Source: Hedera helix (Eukaryota > Streptophyta > Magnoliopsida > Apiales > Araliaceae). Taken from it: a stretch of 64,000 nt of DNA. The notes below the pieces were generated by a model. It was given only the letters and a program-made list of their open reading frames with translations. It was not told the DNA's origin and did no database searches. Location: contig OX359278.1 of assembly GCA_947179155.2 (NCBI GenBank), forward strand, positions 25,305,797-25,369,796, read 5' to 3'. Below are positions 22,553 through 34,909 of the stretch, one piece after another; position 1 is the first letter of the stretch; every line of letters starts with the position of its first letter. A program made the translations under genes and the position numbers.

Positions 22553-25030
22553 TCACTTTTTTGTCTTGACCAACTTACTTGCGGGAAAGTGCAATCTGGC
22601 CATGAGAGGTCTAGGGGCCCTTTGTTTTTGGTCGAACCCTCTCACACAAACAAATCCTGCGAGATGTCACAAAATGACATTAGAAAGTAAAGACTGCACA
22701 ATATCCTGCAACCATGGTAATAAATGACGGTTTAAAAAATTAACTAGCTACATCATGGTATTTAAAAAGTGACGGTTCTCTTGTCAGTTGTCACTTTCTT
22801 ACAAATTGCTGTTCTTTTGAGGTTAGTTTGCACTTTAATTTGTTAGTCTCTGCGACTTGCAATATATTTGAAGGACAATAAATCTGCACTTTGGATAGTA
22901 ACAAAAGCCATGATAATACTCTCCTCTACCTAATGGATGGGGACACGATACTATGCTCCTAGTCCGACAATAGTGCCGCCAGCACAAATCAGACCCACTT
23001 TCCTTAGGGATGACTCTTCGGCTCACAAAATGGACTCAACATAATGATAAGGCTGTTACATACTTGTCCCAATTTGTCACCATTGTCATGGACTCAAATC
23101 AGCCCAAAATGCTAAACTTCTAAATGGGAGTCAATTCAAGGATCTTATACCCAAGAACCACCTTTTATCCTATCAATGTGGAAATAACAGTACTTCTCAC
23201 AGTTTGCCAACAATATATAATAATTGTTGATCCTGATACCTACATCTGAATTGATCTGAAAAGTTCTAGGCTTGAATAGTAGACAAATAAAGCTATTTGG
23301 GATGCTTAGTGGAAAGGAAATCATCCAGTGGTAGCAACTTATAATTTAGGCTTCACAAACTCCTATCTTTTCATGTGTGCGTGTGAAAAATGTTATTTAC
23401 GGCAATATCTTAGCCAAGCTTGGCTAAGACTATTTAACAAAACGACGTAATTTTACCCTTAGGGTTAAATTTTTTATTTTTGGGTTATATATAAAAAAAA
23501 CGCCCAACTTTGAGACTTATTCTTCCTATTTTGTTGTGAATTTAAGATATTATTGAAAAAGAGAATAAGTAATTTAATGTTTCGACAAGCTTCTTTATGG
23601 TTTCTCTTTGGATAATGCGACTTCGTGCACCCCATAAAAAAATAAAAAGGTATGTAGTCAGTGGTGTTGACTTCTCTTAGGATAATGTGACTATGTACAC
23701 CCATTAAGAAAATAAAAAGGTCATGTAGTCCATGGTGCAGAGCAATCAAGAGCACGGACATATTGCAAACAATATTTGTTGAAGTTTGAAGCAACGCTTT
23801 GCTAGTGTAATGTGTGACTAAAGAGTTCTGATAGATTTCAAGCAAAGAAGATAAGTTAGCATTCCATACCTTTCCAAAAGCAGAACTGAATTTCCTCAGT
23901 TGGCAGGCCTAGTGAACACCAGGATTCATTTTGAGTCAGTTTCTAAAATTACTACTCAAGTGCAAATTAAGTATTTGTTTTTACCTTTAAAAATTGATGT
24001 TACAGAGGTTCCAAAGTACACTGTCCGTCTTGGCAAGTTCCATATCAACGACCTTGGAACATCAATTGGATTTAAACTGGATTCATGATCGGCAAACATC
24101 TGCACCATATTAGAGCATATGTTATACACTCGTCACCGTATTAAATTATATGCTACAAAACTATCTTATCCAAAAAATTTGGGATTTAAATTTGTGACAG
24201 ATTAAGTTTTAAAGGGATAGGTTCTTTTTGAGTTGGTTTCACTGGAAACATGGGGACTTTCTGTAGAGTAATTGATACGGTTGTGGAGTTATGCTTTTAA
24301 AGCACCAGGATCTAATTCCTTTAGTGGAGTGGTAATAGTTTAGTACCAAAATCAGACAGTGTCCTACTCATGAAGACAGTAATAAAGTAGCATGAATCAA
24401 ATTTACCTCATTAACTTGAAAGTATGTGCCATTGAGTGGAAAGCTCCCTTTCATCGCTGTTCTACACGGTATCTGTAATGGAGATTTATATTTATTAGGA
24501 TGAACTTTCCAGTACTGCTTCTTTTAGGTGATTAGTTATCCAAAGTTTGGAATTACACACCAGAAGTGTCCCCCTAACCGTCTGTGAATTTGCTTCTCTT
24601 GTACTATTGCATGAAAAGCATGCTGTATTATTGCAAAGTTGACCTGATTCGTGAATCTCACACCTACTTTCAGGAGGTTGAACTGAGTTTGCAGTTTCAC
24701 CTGTTTGTTCAGGTGTAAGTAGGGTATACGAAAAAAAGAAGCAAAGATCTGATAATAGTATTTAAAGATACTAAGATACAAAGAAATGAAGAATGCAGTT
24801 CAGCTCCACACACAATGATGTTGTCAGATCTATCCTAAGGTATTATTTGATTTGATACTGCTTCGGCTATATTCACATATACAAATTCTGATAGATATGT
24901 CATATGCTTACCTGGTGTCCATATAGCCAGAAGGTAAGGACTTGGATCATCAGGTTCACGCTTATCCAACTGATCAAGTAAGAATTATACAGCCGGTCAT
25001 CTAGAAAGTTACAAGATAGAAAATGAGGGG

Positions 25031-25064
<34 letters not shown>

Positions 25065-28000
25065 GCATCTACAGAAAAAGATGTGGAAAAACTCACTCCT
25101 TTCAGGAGAGGGTGCAAATCTGGAAGTTCGTACCTGCAGCAAGAGGCAGGAGTTACTGTACAAAATCCAGGACATGATTTCTATTATCTAAATAATCTGT
25201 TTAATTTCAAATTACTAATATAGTAATGTGTGAATATATAAGATTGTGTATCAATATAGTAATGTGTGATTTTTATTTTTTGGCTGAAAATCGATATTTT
25301 TTAGTTTTAACTAGGTTTGGTTCTTGCTCATCTAGTCCAGAGCTCTAATTTGTGAAACAGTTTCCAATTAATTAATTTAGTTTTGACGGATTGAGTTCAA
25401 TTGTATGACCATCTGGATCAAAAAAGTGAATCTTGTTTAAAATTTTCTTATGTTACATAACCTGAATCAATTGTTCGTCATAGAATTTGTGTTTTCTAAA
25501 AGTAACTCTAATCGATCTGCTTCAGGTGTAGAGTATGCCATACCTAATCAAGTTTTAGTGGGAAGTTGGATACTTACACTTGGTGCTCTGTCCGAAGCCG
25601 ACTCACATTCTTCAATTTGGGGGTAGGGATCGAAGCAACTTCTGGTTTCAAGGCAACAAGAGCTCTGGACATATCACCTTCTTGCAGTTCCATGTTATCT
25701 TGCATATAGTTCTGTAGGTTCAATGTGAATTCGTCTATGTTGAGTTTGATCGTAGGTATTTCATCAGGATCCTCATAGAATGCATCTTCAATATCACTTT
25801 CTAATAGCTCTCTTATTTCTCGCTCTGGTGTTGTAGGTTCCTCAATTATAGGTTCACACCGTTTGTTAATCAAACCTGCTTCTATATTTGCTTCTCTCTC
25901 AGCTTGAAGTAGAGGGACGGGCTTAATTGGTGTCACAGGGATACTTTCACTTGCAATGGGAACGGCAGAACTCACTATACTTCTCTCTTCAGGCCCTGGA
26001 AGGGCAAGTCTTGCACTGCACAAAACAATCCGTAATTATTATTAAATCACATCTCTACGTGTGCAAGAAATGTTCTACATGTGGGGGAACAGACTGGGCG
26101 ATTACTTGAAAAAGGTTTTTAGTTCTGTACCAATGCATCTTTTTAGACAGTTCCACAACGGTTTTCATACCATTATTTACTTTTCCCAGGTTTCAATATT
26201 GTTTTAGTTGTTATTCCGATGATATGTGATAGCTATTGATATGTAAATTGTATATAGACCTATTGGTTACAAGACAAGTATCTTCATACAGTTAAACTTT
26301 ATTTATTTGTCTGTTTTCCAAAAGATTTATGCGGGCCTTAAATTTATTGAGTGTTGGTACAATTGTACAAAATACAGAAAGACATTGGTGTTCTAAATAT
26401 ATATTCCTGAAGAGTGTATTAGTTTTTAGCCCTCTAGGTCTGCTTTTGAAATTATTTTGTAAGAAGAAAACACGTGATTGCATTCTTGGTATGACCATTA
26501 AATTCATATAGAATTGAGTATATAGTATTGTTCATGGCAAAAGCTCCAAGATGATTTCGTCAAGGCATACGCCACAGCAACTTCTTTTATGATATATTTG
26601 ATCCAAAATCAACCTGCTACTTGTTTTCCTAATGATTCACTTGGTTTTTAAACTAAATTACATCTTACTATTTAAGTGCAATTAAACAAAAGCTTATAAT
26701 TCCTTCTCAGGCCCACATGTCTATAATAGTTCCTGTGTCTAGTACGTTAATTGGACTCCATACTCAGGCATCTAATGCCATCTTTTTGTAATAGTCATTG
26801 TGATAGTGAGACTACTCTTTTGACACCAAAACAAACCTCTCCTTTAATGATGACCACACATAGTTTACTAGTTATATAAACATTATGTACATAGTCTACA
26901 GCATAATTGTGGGGCCCAAATGTGGATGTATGATGCCATGCTTCTTATTATAACTACTTTTTATAAATATTTTTTCTTCTAAAATAGGATTGCATACCTT
27001 GCAAAAGCACTTGCAAAGTGCCTGCACTCTCCTCTCATTGGACATGCATTACAGTTTGGCTTACTCTTTGTGCAGAAGACCTGCATCAGTGTAAAAAATA
27101 GTGAGACGCGTCAAATGGTCCTTATCTGGAGTTAAATCAGAGAGTTTTCTTTTCTTTTTTCCAATTTTCCCATTTATATGTAACTTGGACTTAATGACAT
27201 ACCTTTCCAAATGTAATCATTTGGTAGTGTAGCTCATACCTGTAATTAGACAGATCATTAGAGTCTGAAGTGTTCGGGGTAACATGCAAGTAATTCCTCA
27301 ACATCTAATAGAAATATAGACTTCTATTAGTTGAAAAGAATAGATACAGGAAGAGATATGAAATTACAAAGTTTGCTGATCCAGCTTGCACAGTCTAGGC
27401 CATAGATATTTCTGAATTGACTCCAGAATTGGGTAACTGAGAAGAAACAAGATTAGCATTCTGATATAATGGAAAGAACTAAGTAAATAATAGTTATGTA
27501 CAATACTTACAGCTCCAGGAGATGAAGTTGAAGTGATTCAGGTAATGGTTGTAGAGGGACCCAGCCCAGCCTTACAGCTATCCGCCCAACATTTGTGTCA
27601 ACCTAAAACAATGCAAAAAGAGTCAGAAATCCTCCTCCCATATCAAGTTTAGGAACGGTTGAAGTTTCTGCATGAAACTTACTGGGAAAGCAAGCTGATG
27701 AAGTGTTAATAGGCGTACACATTCCACACTTTTCAGCCCCAGTCCACGAATGCTTAACAGATAATCCCTGCAATTTAACATAATATGTATCACCCAGAAA
27801 ATAGAAATTCTAATAATGCAGAAAGTAGTCATAAATGCACAAGTGCAGAACAAGAATATATATTACAACTAATTTGTTTGGAAATCTTACTTTGCTTTGT
27901 CAGGGGGTACATCTCTCAGCCATTCTAAGTCGACGCTTCCATGGTCGTTAACCAGTCTATTGAGGAAATCCTGCAGTGGTGCAACCATTATGGTCCCCAT

Positions 28001-31000
28001 ATATTATTTTGTTTTAAAATGTTTATTTAATGATGTTTTCACCAAATGTCTAGTCTCAAAACTGGTTTTGTAATTCTACCTTGATTCGATCTGCTAGCAT
28101 GTTGTTCATTCCACGTTCCTTGATAGCATTAGAGATCTCACTAACATTAGCACACCTTAATGCTTGATAGTCCAGCGAGTCCATTGTCTCCTTGCTTCTT
28201 TCTCTTTTACCATTGGACTGTGCCTGCTTTCTCAAGCTGTCCCAGTCAAACATATTCTTCTTTTCACCCTCAGCCTTTCCCTTTTTTGCACGTGGGACAT
28301 TGGTGCCTGTCCCATTGAATGGCTTGAGAGAAGAGCTTTGCTCTTTTGCATTGGCTTCAGTTTTATTATCTATGCAGTTCTGTTTTTCCTGTCCAGAAAT
28401 ACTCTCATTTCCGGCTATTGCTGGCCCTACAGGCTTTGTGACGATGGTTCTTTCCAGACGAAAGGTCTTGTTTATCTCTGGTTCAGAATTCTTGGTGGAG
28501 TGATGATTATACCTAGGGTGGAGTTCTGGTTGTTGATAACCTTGTCGAGTGGGATGCTTGCCTAGAAATGCAAATGGATCCAGCATTGGTGCTTGGACAC
28601 TTGGTACTCCATTCTGTTGGGCAAGTGTATTACTTTCTTCAGTATCCCGCATCCATCTGCTCATATGGTTTACACCTTTCACATTGGTGATTCCAGAATG
28701 AGTTGGAGCAAAAGAAGTCATGCTTTCTTCTCCAGGTAATCCAAAATAACATTGATCCTGTACTCCTGACTCTGGTGTCATGTTCAACTGAAAATCTCTA
28801 GAAGAAAGAATTGGTTCTCGCGCATGGAGAATGTCAGAATTTATTGGATAAGGAAATGCAGAAAAGCCTCGAAGATTATTGAATCTCCCCAATCTTGGAT
28901 CTTCTGATTGCTGATACCACTGTGTGGACCTCTCATCTAATAGTGAGCTCCCGTTTACATGACTATAATAGTCTGTGGGTGCTGTTTCTTCTGTCTGGAA
29001 CATTTTCTTTGTAGTACCGTAGTTCATGTCAGGGTTGAACCCAGTTCTTCGATCTGCTTTTGAGTTGGATCTTGAGCTGGATATGATCTCTTCGGAGGTT
29101 CGAAAACCGATAGGGTCAAAAGAATTCTGTGATAGATTGAATTCCGCATTCGATATCCTGTTATAATCATTTTTTTCTGCACTCTTCGTCCGTGAGGAGA
29201 GAATTTTGATGCTGCCATATGACTCTACTACTTGAATGTTTGGTTCTTCAACTAAAACACATGTCCCATTTAGGTAGGACTGAAGGGGAAATCTTGCTGC
29301 AAGAGACATAAAGGCGGAGCTGCATATAGTAGAAAAGAGATTATGAAACTGGTTTCAGTTTAAAGTTTTGATTGATCTAAGATGAATTAAATCTTGAAAT
29401 TACCTTGAAAGATGGTCTGAAACATTCTGCGTGAGGAACACTCCAATTACTGAGTCAACTACGGATCCTTTCCACCTTGAGAACCGTCTATCCCCTGAAA
29501 AGAAAACCATAATGTTAATTGTTGTGCATATACATAAAACAAATCGTATTCAAGCAAGTGGATTTGAGTAACAAACCACATGACTGAATTATAAGTTTAT
29601 AACTGAGTTTACTATAGCAAGCAGCAAGAACCTTATAAACAGAGAAAAATACTTTTTGATAAGTATCAGTTTGCTCTCATTTGCACATTCTGCAGTATCT
29701 ATACAATTTGGAAGAAAATTCCTAGATGTTTAATTAAGATCTGCCATTTTATTCTAATTGATGTTTTTCATGTCCTAACCACGTCTTTGTTTGTTTTGAG
29801 GGTGTAATCATTTAATTTGAACTTTATAACTTTCATATTTATGGTTTAGGTTTACAGGAATATGCCATCATTTCTAGTTTGTCACTAGAGGGATAATTTT
29901 ATAAAGTACTGTTATAGGTAAGCATGATTAGAATTACCATATACAAGCACTAATCTAGCGAACCACATATTTGTATTTGCATTCCCAAACAAGGTACTCT
30001 TACGTACCAATACTCTAAATTTAGTGTACTGAATTATTTTTTTGTTGTTTTACCTATATTTTACAAATATCAATATTTCTGAGTTAGTATTGAATACTCA
30101 AACATCACATTTGTACTACATAATTTATAGAATAATCAACTTGTTGATTTAACTAAAAATCTTCTATTAAACATAGTTTTATCGCATTAGATTCTAAGAG
30201 AATTTTTAAGTATAAGCACTCATATAAAGCTACCCTAGTGTATCGCATTTCAGCCTATATAATGTAATACGTACCCGTATCGGTTCGAACCGAAGAGAAC
30301 CACGTTCCAGGTAACACTAAGCATGACTAGGGTAATGCTAGTGTTACAAGTAGGCATGACTGAGCTTAGCTAAAGTAGCAAGTGTAGCAATCTGATGATT
30401 TGATGATTAAGGACAAAGATAATACACCCAACTCGTTACCTTGAACAAGATGCATGCGTGCTATGAATGAGTCTGCCCGTCCACGGAACACTTTCCTTTC
30501 TTCTTCCCACCATTTTTCTTTATCCTTGTCTGTTCCTCCCGTGCTTTCTTTTCCTTCACTCCCCATCAGTAATTTCCAAATTCTATCAGTTTCTGGGTCA
30601 AGGTCCACTTTAGGTCGTGGCTTGCGCTTTTTTATATGATCAAAACCCTCGTATGGAACAATTGTGCTACTTCCGTCGTATGGAACAAGTGCATGTTGCT
30701 CTTGTGCAACTACTTCACTATTCCTGCCATTGATATGCAGACCTTCAAGCAGATATGTGATTTCCTCAACTGAAAGTGGCAATTTCTGTTTTCTCAGTTT
30801 GCCTGCACCAAATACCAGATAAGTTAACATCAATATAAACTGAATAAACTTGAAACTTTACTTCTGGATGTTGCCAAGAGATTAGCATTGTAAAGCGGTA
30901 CCTCTTGCTTTCAAGGGTGATTGCTGATAACCTTCCAAGGCATCACTCTGCTGTTGCTGAAGCACTTTTTCTGCCCTACGTGAGCCTTGATTCAGTGACA

Positions 31001-34000
31001 CTGGCTTCAATGTCTGCTTCTTTGTTGACATATTAGGATCGCAAGTTTTAATTCCTTGCAGGCAGTCACTTGTAGGTGCTTTCAATTGGTATACTCTATC
31101 TGCCATTTGTCCTCTGTTGGCTTGTACTGTAAATGAAGCTTGTTGCCTCTGGAATTTTTGTTTTGTGGCCATGGGGACAATACACCAATCACCAGATGTC
31201 CCATTAAGAGCATCACTAAGACTCTTAGAGGTGTTATCTCTTTCAAAGCAAGAATTCAATAATCTACCATTTATTTGTGAAGTAACATTGTTTGCATACA
31301 TAATATACAGGCCTCCTGTTTCAACTTCTCTCAAACAATCTCTGGCAGCTTTGGTACTGGAAGGTGTGTTAGATATGTTTGCATGAAGTCCATTTTTGGT
31401 GTTCATTTTCTTGTGAGTTTCTGAAGCAATTGTGCCAACATTGCTGCTGCCGCTGTTTCTGTTATCACAAAAGTTTCCCTGGCTCAAGATTGGAGAGCCC
31501 ATCAGATTTTGAGTGTGGGGGTGTATCTGCTCAACAATTTGACAATGAGCTCTCTTGAAACCTCTTTTTTCATGAGAGTTCGCCATATCTTTCACAACCA
31601 GTTGAGTGGTGTTCTGCAACATTAATTGTCTTGTTCTGTGGAAATTTGCTGATAAAGAATCTGCTTGAAAGACATCCTGGCTGATTTCTTCTCTGTGAGT
31701 GTGTTGATGCACCTGATTATATCCATTTCTCCCACTATTTTGCCCTGGAATCGCATTTCTCATATTCACATTCCTTGCAATAACATTTAAAGTATGGTCT
31801 TTTGCTTTAGCTGGCGGTTTGGTAGGGGCACTCTGTTCGGTCAATGATATACATTCAGATGGCATTTGATTTTTAGAGCAAGTAAGGTTACATGTACTTA
31901 CAGTTTTCTGGTTCTTTTCAGTATATTCGTTCTGCTGTCTAGCTTGCTCTATCTGCCCAGCTGATGTTCCAGAAGTGCTGCTGATCCCAGTACAAATTTC
32001 TCTCTCATCAGAGTTCAAGTTCAAATTGAAAGGCCTCTTATTTTCTTCATGTCTTCCTGCCTGATTACTATCTGTTCTGTCATGGCTTGCATCTCTGGTA
32101 ATGGTTTCCAAGTCAAAATTTAACACTCTCCTGCATGATTTTGATTTTTGTGAAGACTCAACAGTAGGAAGTGTGGACTCATTCACAATGTTCTCCTGTT
32201 GACTTTCTGGAGTTTTGAGACCCTTCTTGCGCACGTACTTCCTTTTTCCTGACGGATTATCATTGGAAACATTTGTTTTTGGAGTAGCAGCCTTCCGAAC
32301 TCTTTTGGGTTTGCCTTCTATGACTACCTTCGGCCTGTGTTTTCTCCTTTTTGGCGTTTTCTGCTCAGGTGTCTTGTTTAGGTCAATTCCTTGTTCACCT
32401 TCCTCATAAGAAATGTTTGTTTCCTTCAGTGGTGTTGAAATGACTGCAGATGCTGAATCCACAATGATCTGTGATAATTCATTAGAGTGGTTCTCAATTT
32501 CTCCACTTGTAGACATGACTAAATTCCACTGCTTCTCTTTTTCTTGACTTGAGCTTTCATCTAACGAAACATTCAGTCTCTCAGACAGCCTTTGGTGTTC
32601 TAACTGCTTTGCCTGATCTGGTGTTACCGGCGCAAAATTGAAGGAACCGGTTACGCTCAATGCTGCATCAAGTTCAGGTCTTGGCGGTGAGTTGAGGTTA
32701 TAGTTCAGCCAGTAAGGGACGGGAGAACCATCTGCAAGGAAACAGCGAATTTTTATCAATTGTTGAGTATGGTATTACAAAACATATTACTCCTATAATA
32801 GATCTTTGTCCTCTTTATTTGTTGTAATCTAACACAATAGCCATTGCATACTTTTTCTCGTAGCAGATGAAGTTGCTTTCAATTTTTGTAAAATAACCCT
32901 GTAGACCAACAACAAGGTTTAAAAGAAAATCATAACAAGGTTATTTATGTCAATTAGGCTGGACAACAAATGTGAATTCGTACTTTTATGGTATGTGATG
33001 TTATCTGCATAATTTGTTTATTGCCCATTCTTAGTGACTTAATCTATGGGTGTTCTCTAACTTCTACAAAGACTTTTGCACCAGTTGGAAGACTAACATC
33101 TAATGAATGTACATACAAAATGGAATTCTGGAAAAAATAATTAGTAGATCAAGAAAATACAAAGTTTCATAAAGATTAATATGCAGAAATTGATAAAGGG
33201 GTAAGAATGTTAAAGCAGATGACATTTTAAAACACTCACCATCAGGCAACTGCATTAAGCTTGAATCAGTAAGCCTTTGACTTGAACCCAAGGTGCAATC
33301 TTGTTTTGCTAGCATCAAACTAGTAGACTCAGACTCTGTCCAATTGCTTCCCACTTGATTGTATGAATTAAAATTGGCAAGCCTTTTATTCGAACCCAAG
33401 GTGCAATTTTGTTTCTCAAGCATCAAACTAGTAGACTTGGATGCCGTCCAGTTGCTTGCCACTTGAGCGTATGAATTGGAATTGGCAAGCCTTTGATTTG
33501 AACCCAAAATGTAATTTTGTTTAGCAAGCATCAAAGTAGAGTACTCTGGCTCCATCCGTTTGCTTGCCACTTGAGTGTATGAATTGGAATTGGTAGGCCT
33601 ATTCGAGACATTAATGCTTTTATTCCATGTTCCATTTGCAGAAGCAACAGGCTCAGTATTCTTGATTGCAAGTAATTCTGCTAAACTATTAGTACGCCTA
33701 CCTGCATTATCATTACTTAAATTATGCACATAAGAATCAGTATTTCGGTTTAAATGTTGGGTTCTTTCAGCTGCAACACCATTCCTAATAGGATTTCCTC
33801 CATTGACACCCACAGTTGAATTGGAAGTCTGAACTGCCTCATCATGATTCAGAATGTCACTGTATATCCCAATCAATTCCTGCCAGTTTCCTATTCCCAG
33901 CTGATTTCTTTGCATGTCAACTGGGACAGGATTAGATCTCAACGAAATTGGCTTTTCTGGTGTAACCAGAAACCAAGAATCCCTATTTTGCACATTTCCA

Positions 34001-34038
34001 TTTTCTTGCGAAATTGGGAGTTCTCTCCCAAAGTTCAT
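22553..34038 (-). CDS. DME: DEMETER-class 5-methylcytosine DNA glycosylase, 19 coding exons
   Basis: It excises 5-methylcytosine in the nucleus, starting base-excision repair that demethylates DNA. Coding exons in order: 34038-33240, 32731-30902, 30802-30440, 29494-29404, 29319-28080, 27970-27891, 27767-27683, 27602-27511, 27436-27368, 27239-27203, 27080-26998, 26015-25578, 25133-25097, 24969-24912, 24700-24561, 24472-24407, 24099-23985, 23908-23870, 22656-22553. All introns are GT-AG; the total is 5,766 nt (1,921 aa), in the DME size range. Domains: basic DNA-binding segment (about 383-439), conserved domain A (about 936-1040, KPRPKVDLDPET then WWEEER and RMHLVQGDRRF), HhH-GPD glycosylase (about 1395-1600) with catalytic Lys1480 (GLGLKSVE) and Asp1498 (PVDTNVGRI), Fe-S cysteines 1565/1572/1575/1581 (CX6CX2CX5C), domain B with permuted CXXC (Cys1781, 1790, 1795, 1798) and an RRM-like C-terminus. 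LLSIRGLGLKS and the MDSLDYQALR...AIKERGMNNMLA context are DME-like rather than ROS1-like. The start is the first ATG, and MNFGRELP fits the family. Paralogy was judged by eye. Confidence 0.93.
23600..23740 (-). repeat. 70-bp imperfect tandem duplication in the last DME intron
   Basis: GGATAATGYGACT recurs 70 bp apart (gataatg at 23,611 and 23,681), each copy followed by CACCC...AATAAAAAGG and ATGTAGTC. It lies in the 1,213-bp intron between coding exons 18 and 19. Confidence 0.85.
25026..25063 (+). repeat. Poly-G run (poly-C on the gene's sense strand) in a short DME intron
   Basis: Thirty uninterrupted G (25,034-25,063) plus more G to the left lie inside the 127-nt intron 24,970-25,096, starting about 33 nt after the 5' splice site. 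On the pre-mRNA this is a C30 tract. Its exact length may be a sequencing estimate. Confidence 0.95.
33268..33591 (-). repeat. Three tandem 36-residue repeats in the DME N-terminus
   Basis: Three 108-bp units encode residues 150-185, 186-221 and 222-257. Each follows the pattern NSNSY-QVAS----STSLML-KQN--LGSN-RLA. Copies 2 and 3 also share NWT. Period and frame are exactly kept. I do not recall this repeat from Arabidopsis DME. Confidence 0.9.
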
Positions 34039-34875
34039 CCTTCAATTCTCCCAAACCTGCAAAATTTCAGATCTTTCTTCCACTTTGTGCTCTATAATTT
34101 GTGTTTTGGTATACAAACTCTCCAAAATTATCCTCAGTACAAAAAATTTCCGGCCAATTGCTGGAATTTCAGATTAACCCCAAAACTCTTCTCAATTCCT
34201 ATCCTCTTTGTCTAAACCTACCATGTCAAAAAAAAAAAAAAACCATCAACACTTATCACCAAAATTAACCCCTGCCTAACAAGAAAACAATGGATTATTT
34301 TCTGTGAAAAAAGCAGAACACAATCCATGCAATAAATGCCATCAAAATCCAAACATTTAAAACATTTGCAAGGAACAAAACCATTTCCTCCATCTCTCTA
34401 CAGCCATCTATCTTTACTAATCAGGACATAAATAAAATTAACAAAATAAAGAAAAAGCAATAAATAAAATGCAAAATCATGGAAACAAAATCAGAACAAC
34501 AAATCCCAAATAGTAGAACAACCTGATGCTGAATCCGTGTGATTTAATTCCAATTTTAAATGGGAAAATTGAAATGAGCGTAAGAAATCAAAACCCAAAA
34601 AAATCTTAGCAGAATCCCATCTTGTGATTTTTTGGGGGAAATGCACATCACCCACATAAAGGGTTGCTTGTTCAGTGAGTAAATTAAAATTATAGATTCA
34701 ATTAAATGCAAAATCAGAAAAAAAATGGAAAATGTAATCTGGTGCAGCTCAGCTCACCGATCTCCAGCTGGTTGATCTCGCCGGAGTGAGAAAGAGTCAA
34801 TGCCGGAGAGCCAAGTCAGTCTTTGTTAAACCAGGAGAAGAGGAGAGAGAAAGAAGAAAGAGAAAGAGTAACAAA
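34039..34875 (-). other. DME 5' leader with probable intron
   Basis: TTTTGCAG at 34,057-34,064 is a good 3' splice site just upstream of the ATG, leaving an 18-nt leader piece. Candidate donors are ATCG|GTGAGC (exon end 34,758) and ATCAG|GTTGTT (exon end 34,523); the first is better. The first exon would run from about 34,870 and contain a CT-rich leader (CTCTTTCTCTTTCTTC), common in plant leaders. Positions are inferred from motifs only. Confidence 0.55.
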
Positions 34876-34891
34876 ACAGATAGGACTATAC

Positions 34892-34908
34892 TTTATAAAA
34901 ATATATAC
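34892..34908 (-). promoter_or_regulatory. TATA box of the DME gene
   Basis: On the minus strand TATATATTTTTATAAAG lies 20-35 nt upstream of the CT-rich leader. This places the transcription start near 34,870. Confidence 0.55.
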
Positions 34909-34909
34909 A

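Noticed and set aside
22835..23026. 63-residue minus-strand frame with Cys/His
   Set aside because: It falls in the last intron of the DME gene and does not continue either neighbouring exon.
25023..25223. Glycine-rich plus-strand frame
   Set aside because: The glycines come only from the poly-G tract in an intron of the minus-strand gene.
22553..34038. ROS1/DML identity instead of DME
   Set aside because: LLSIRGLGLKS (ROS1 has LLSFNGLGLKS), the MDS.DY.A.R...AIKERGMNNMLA segment and the length favour DME; a tree would settle it.
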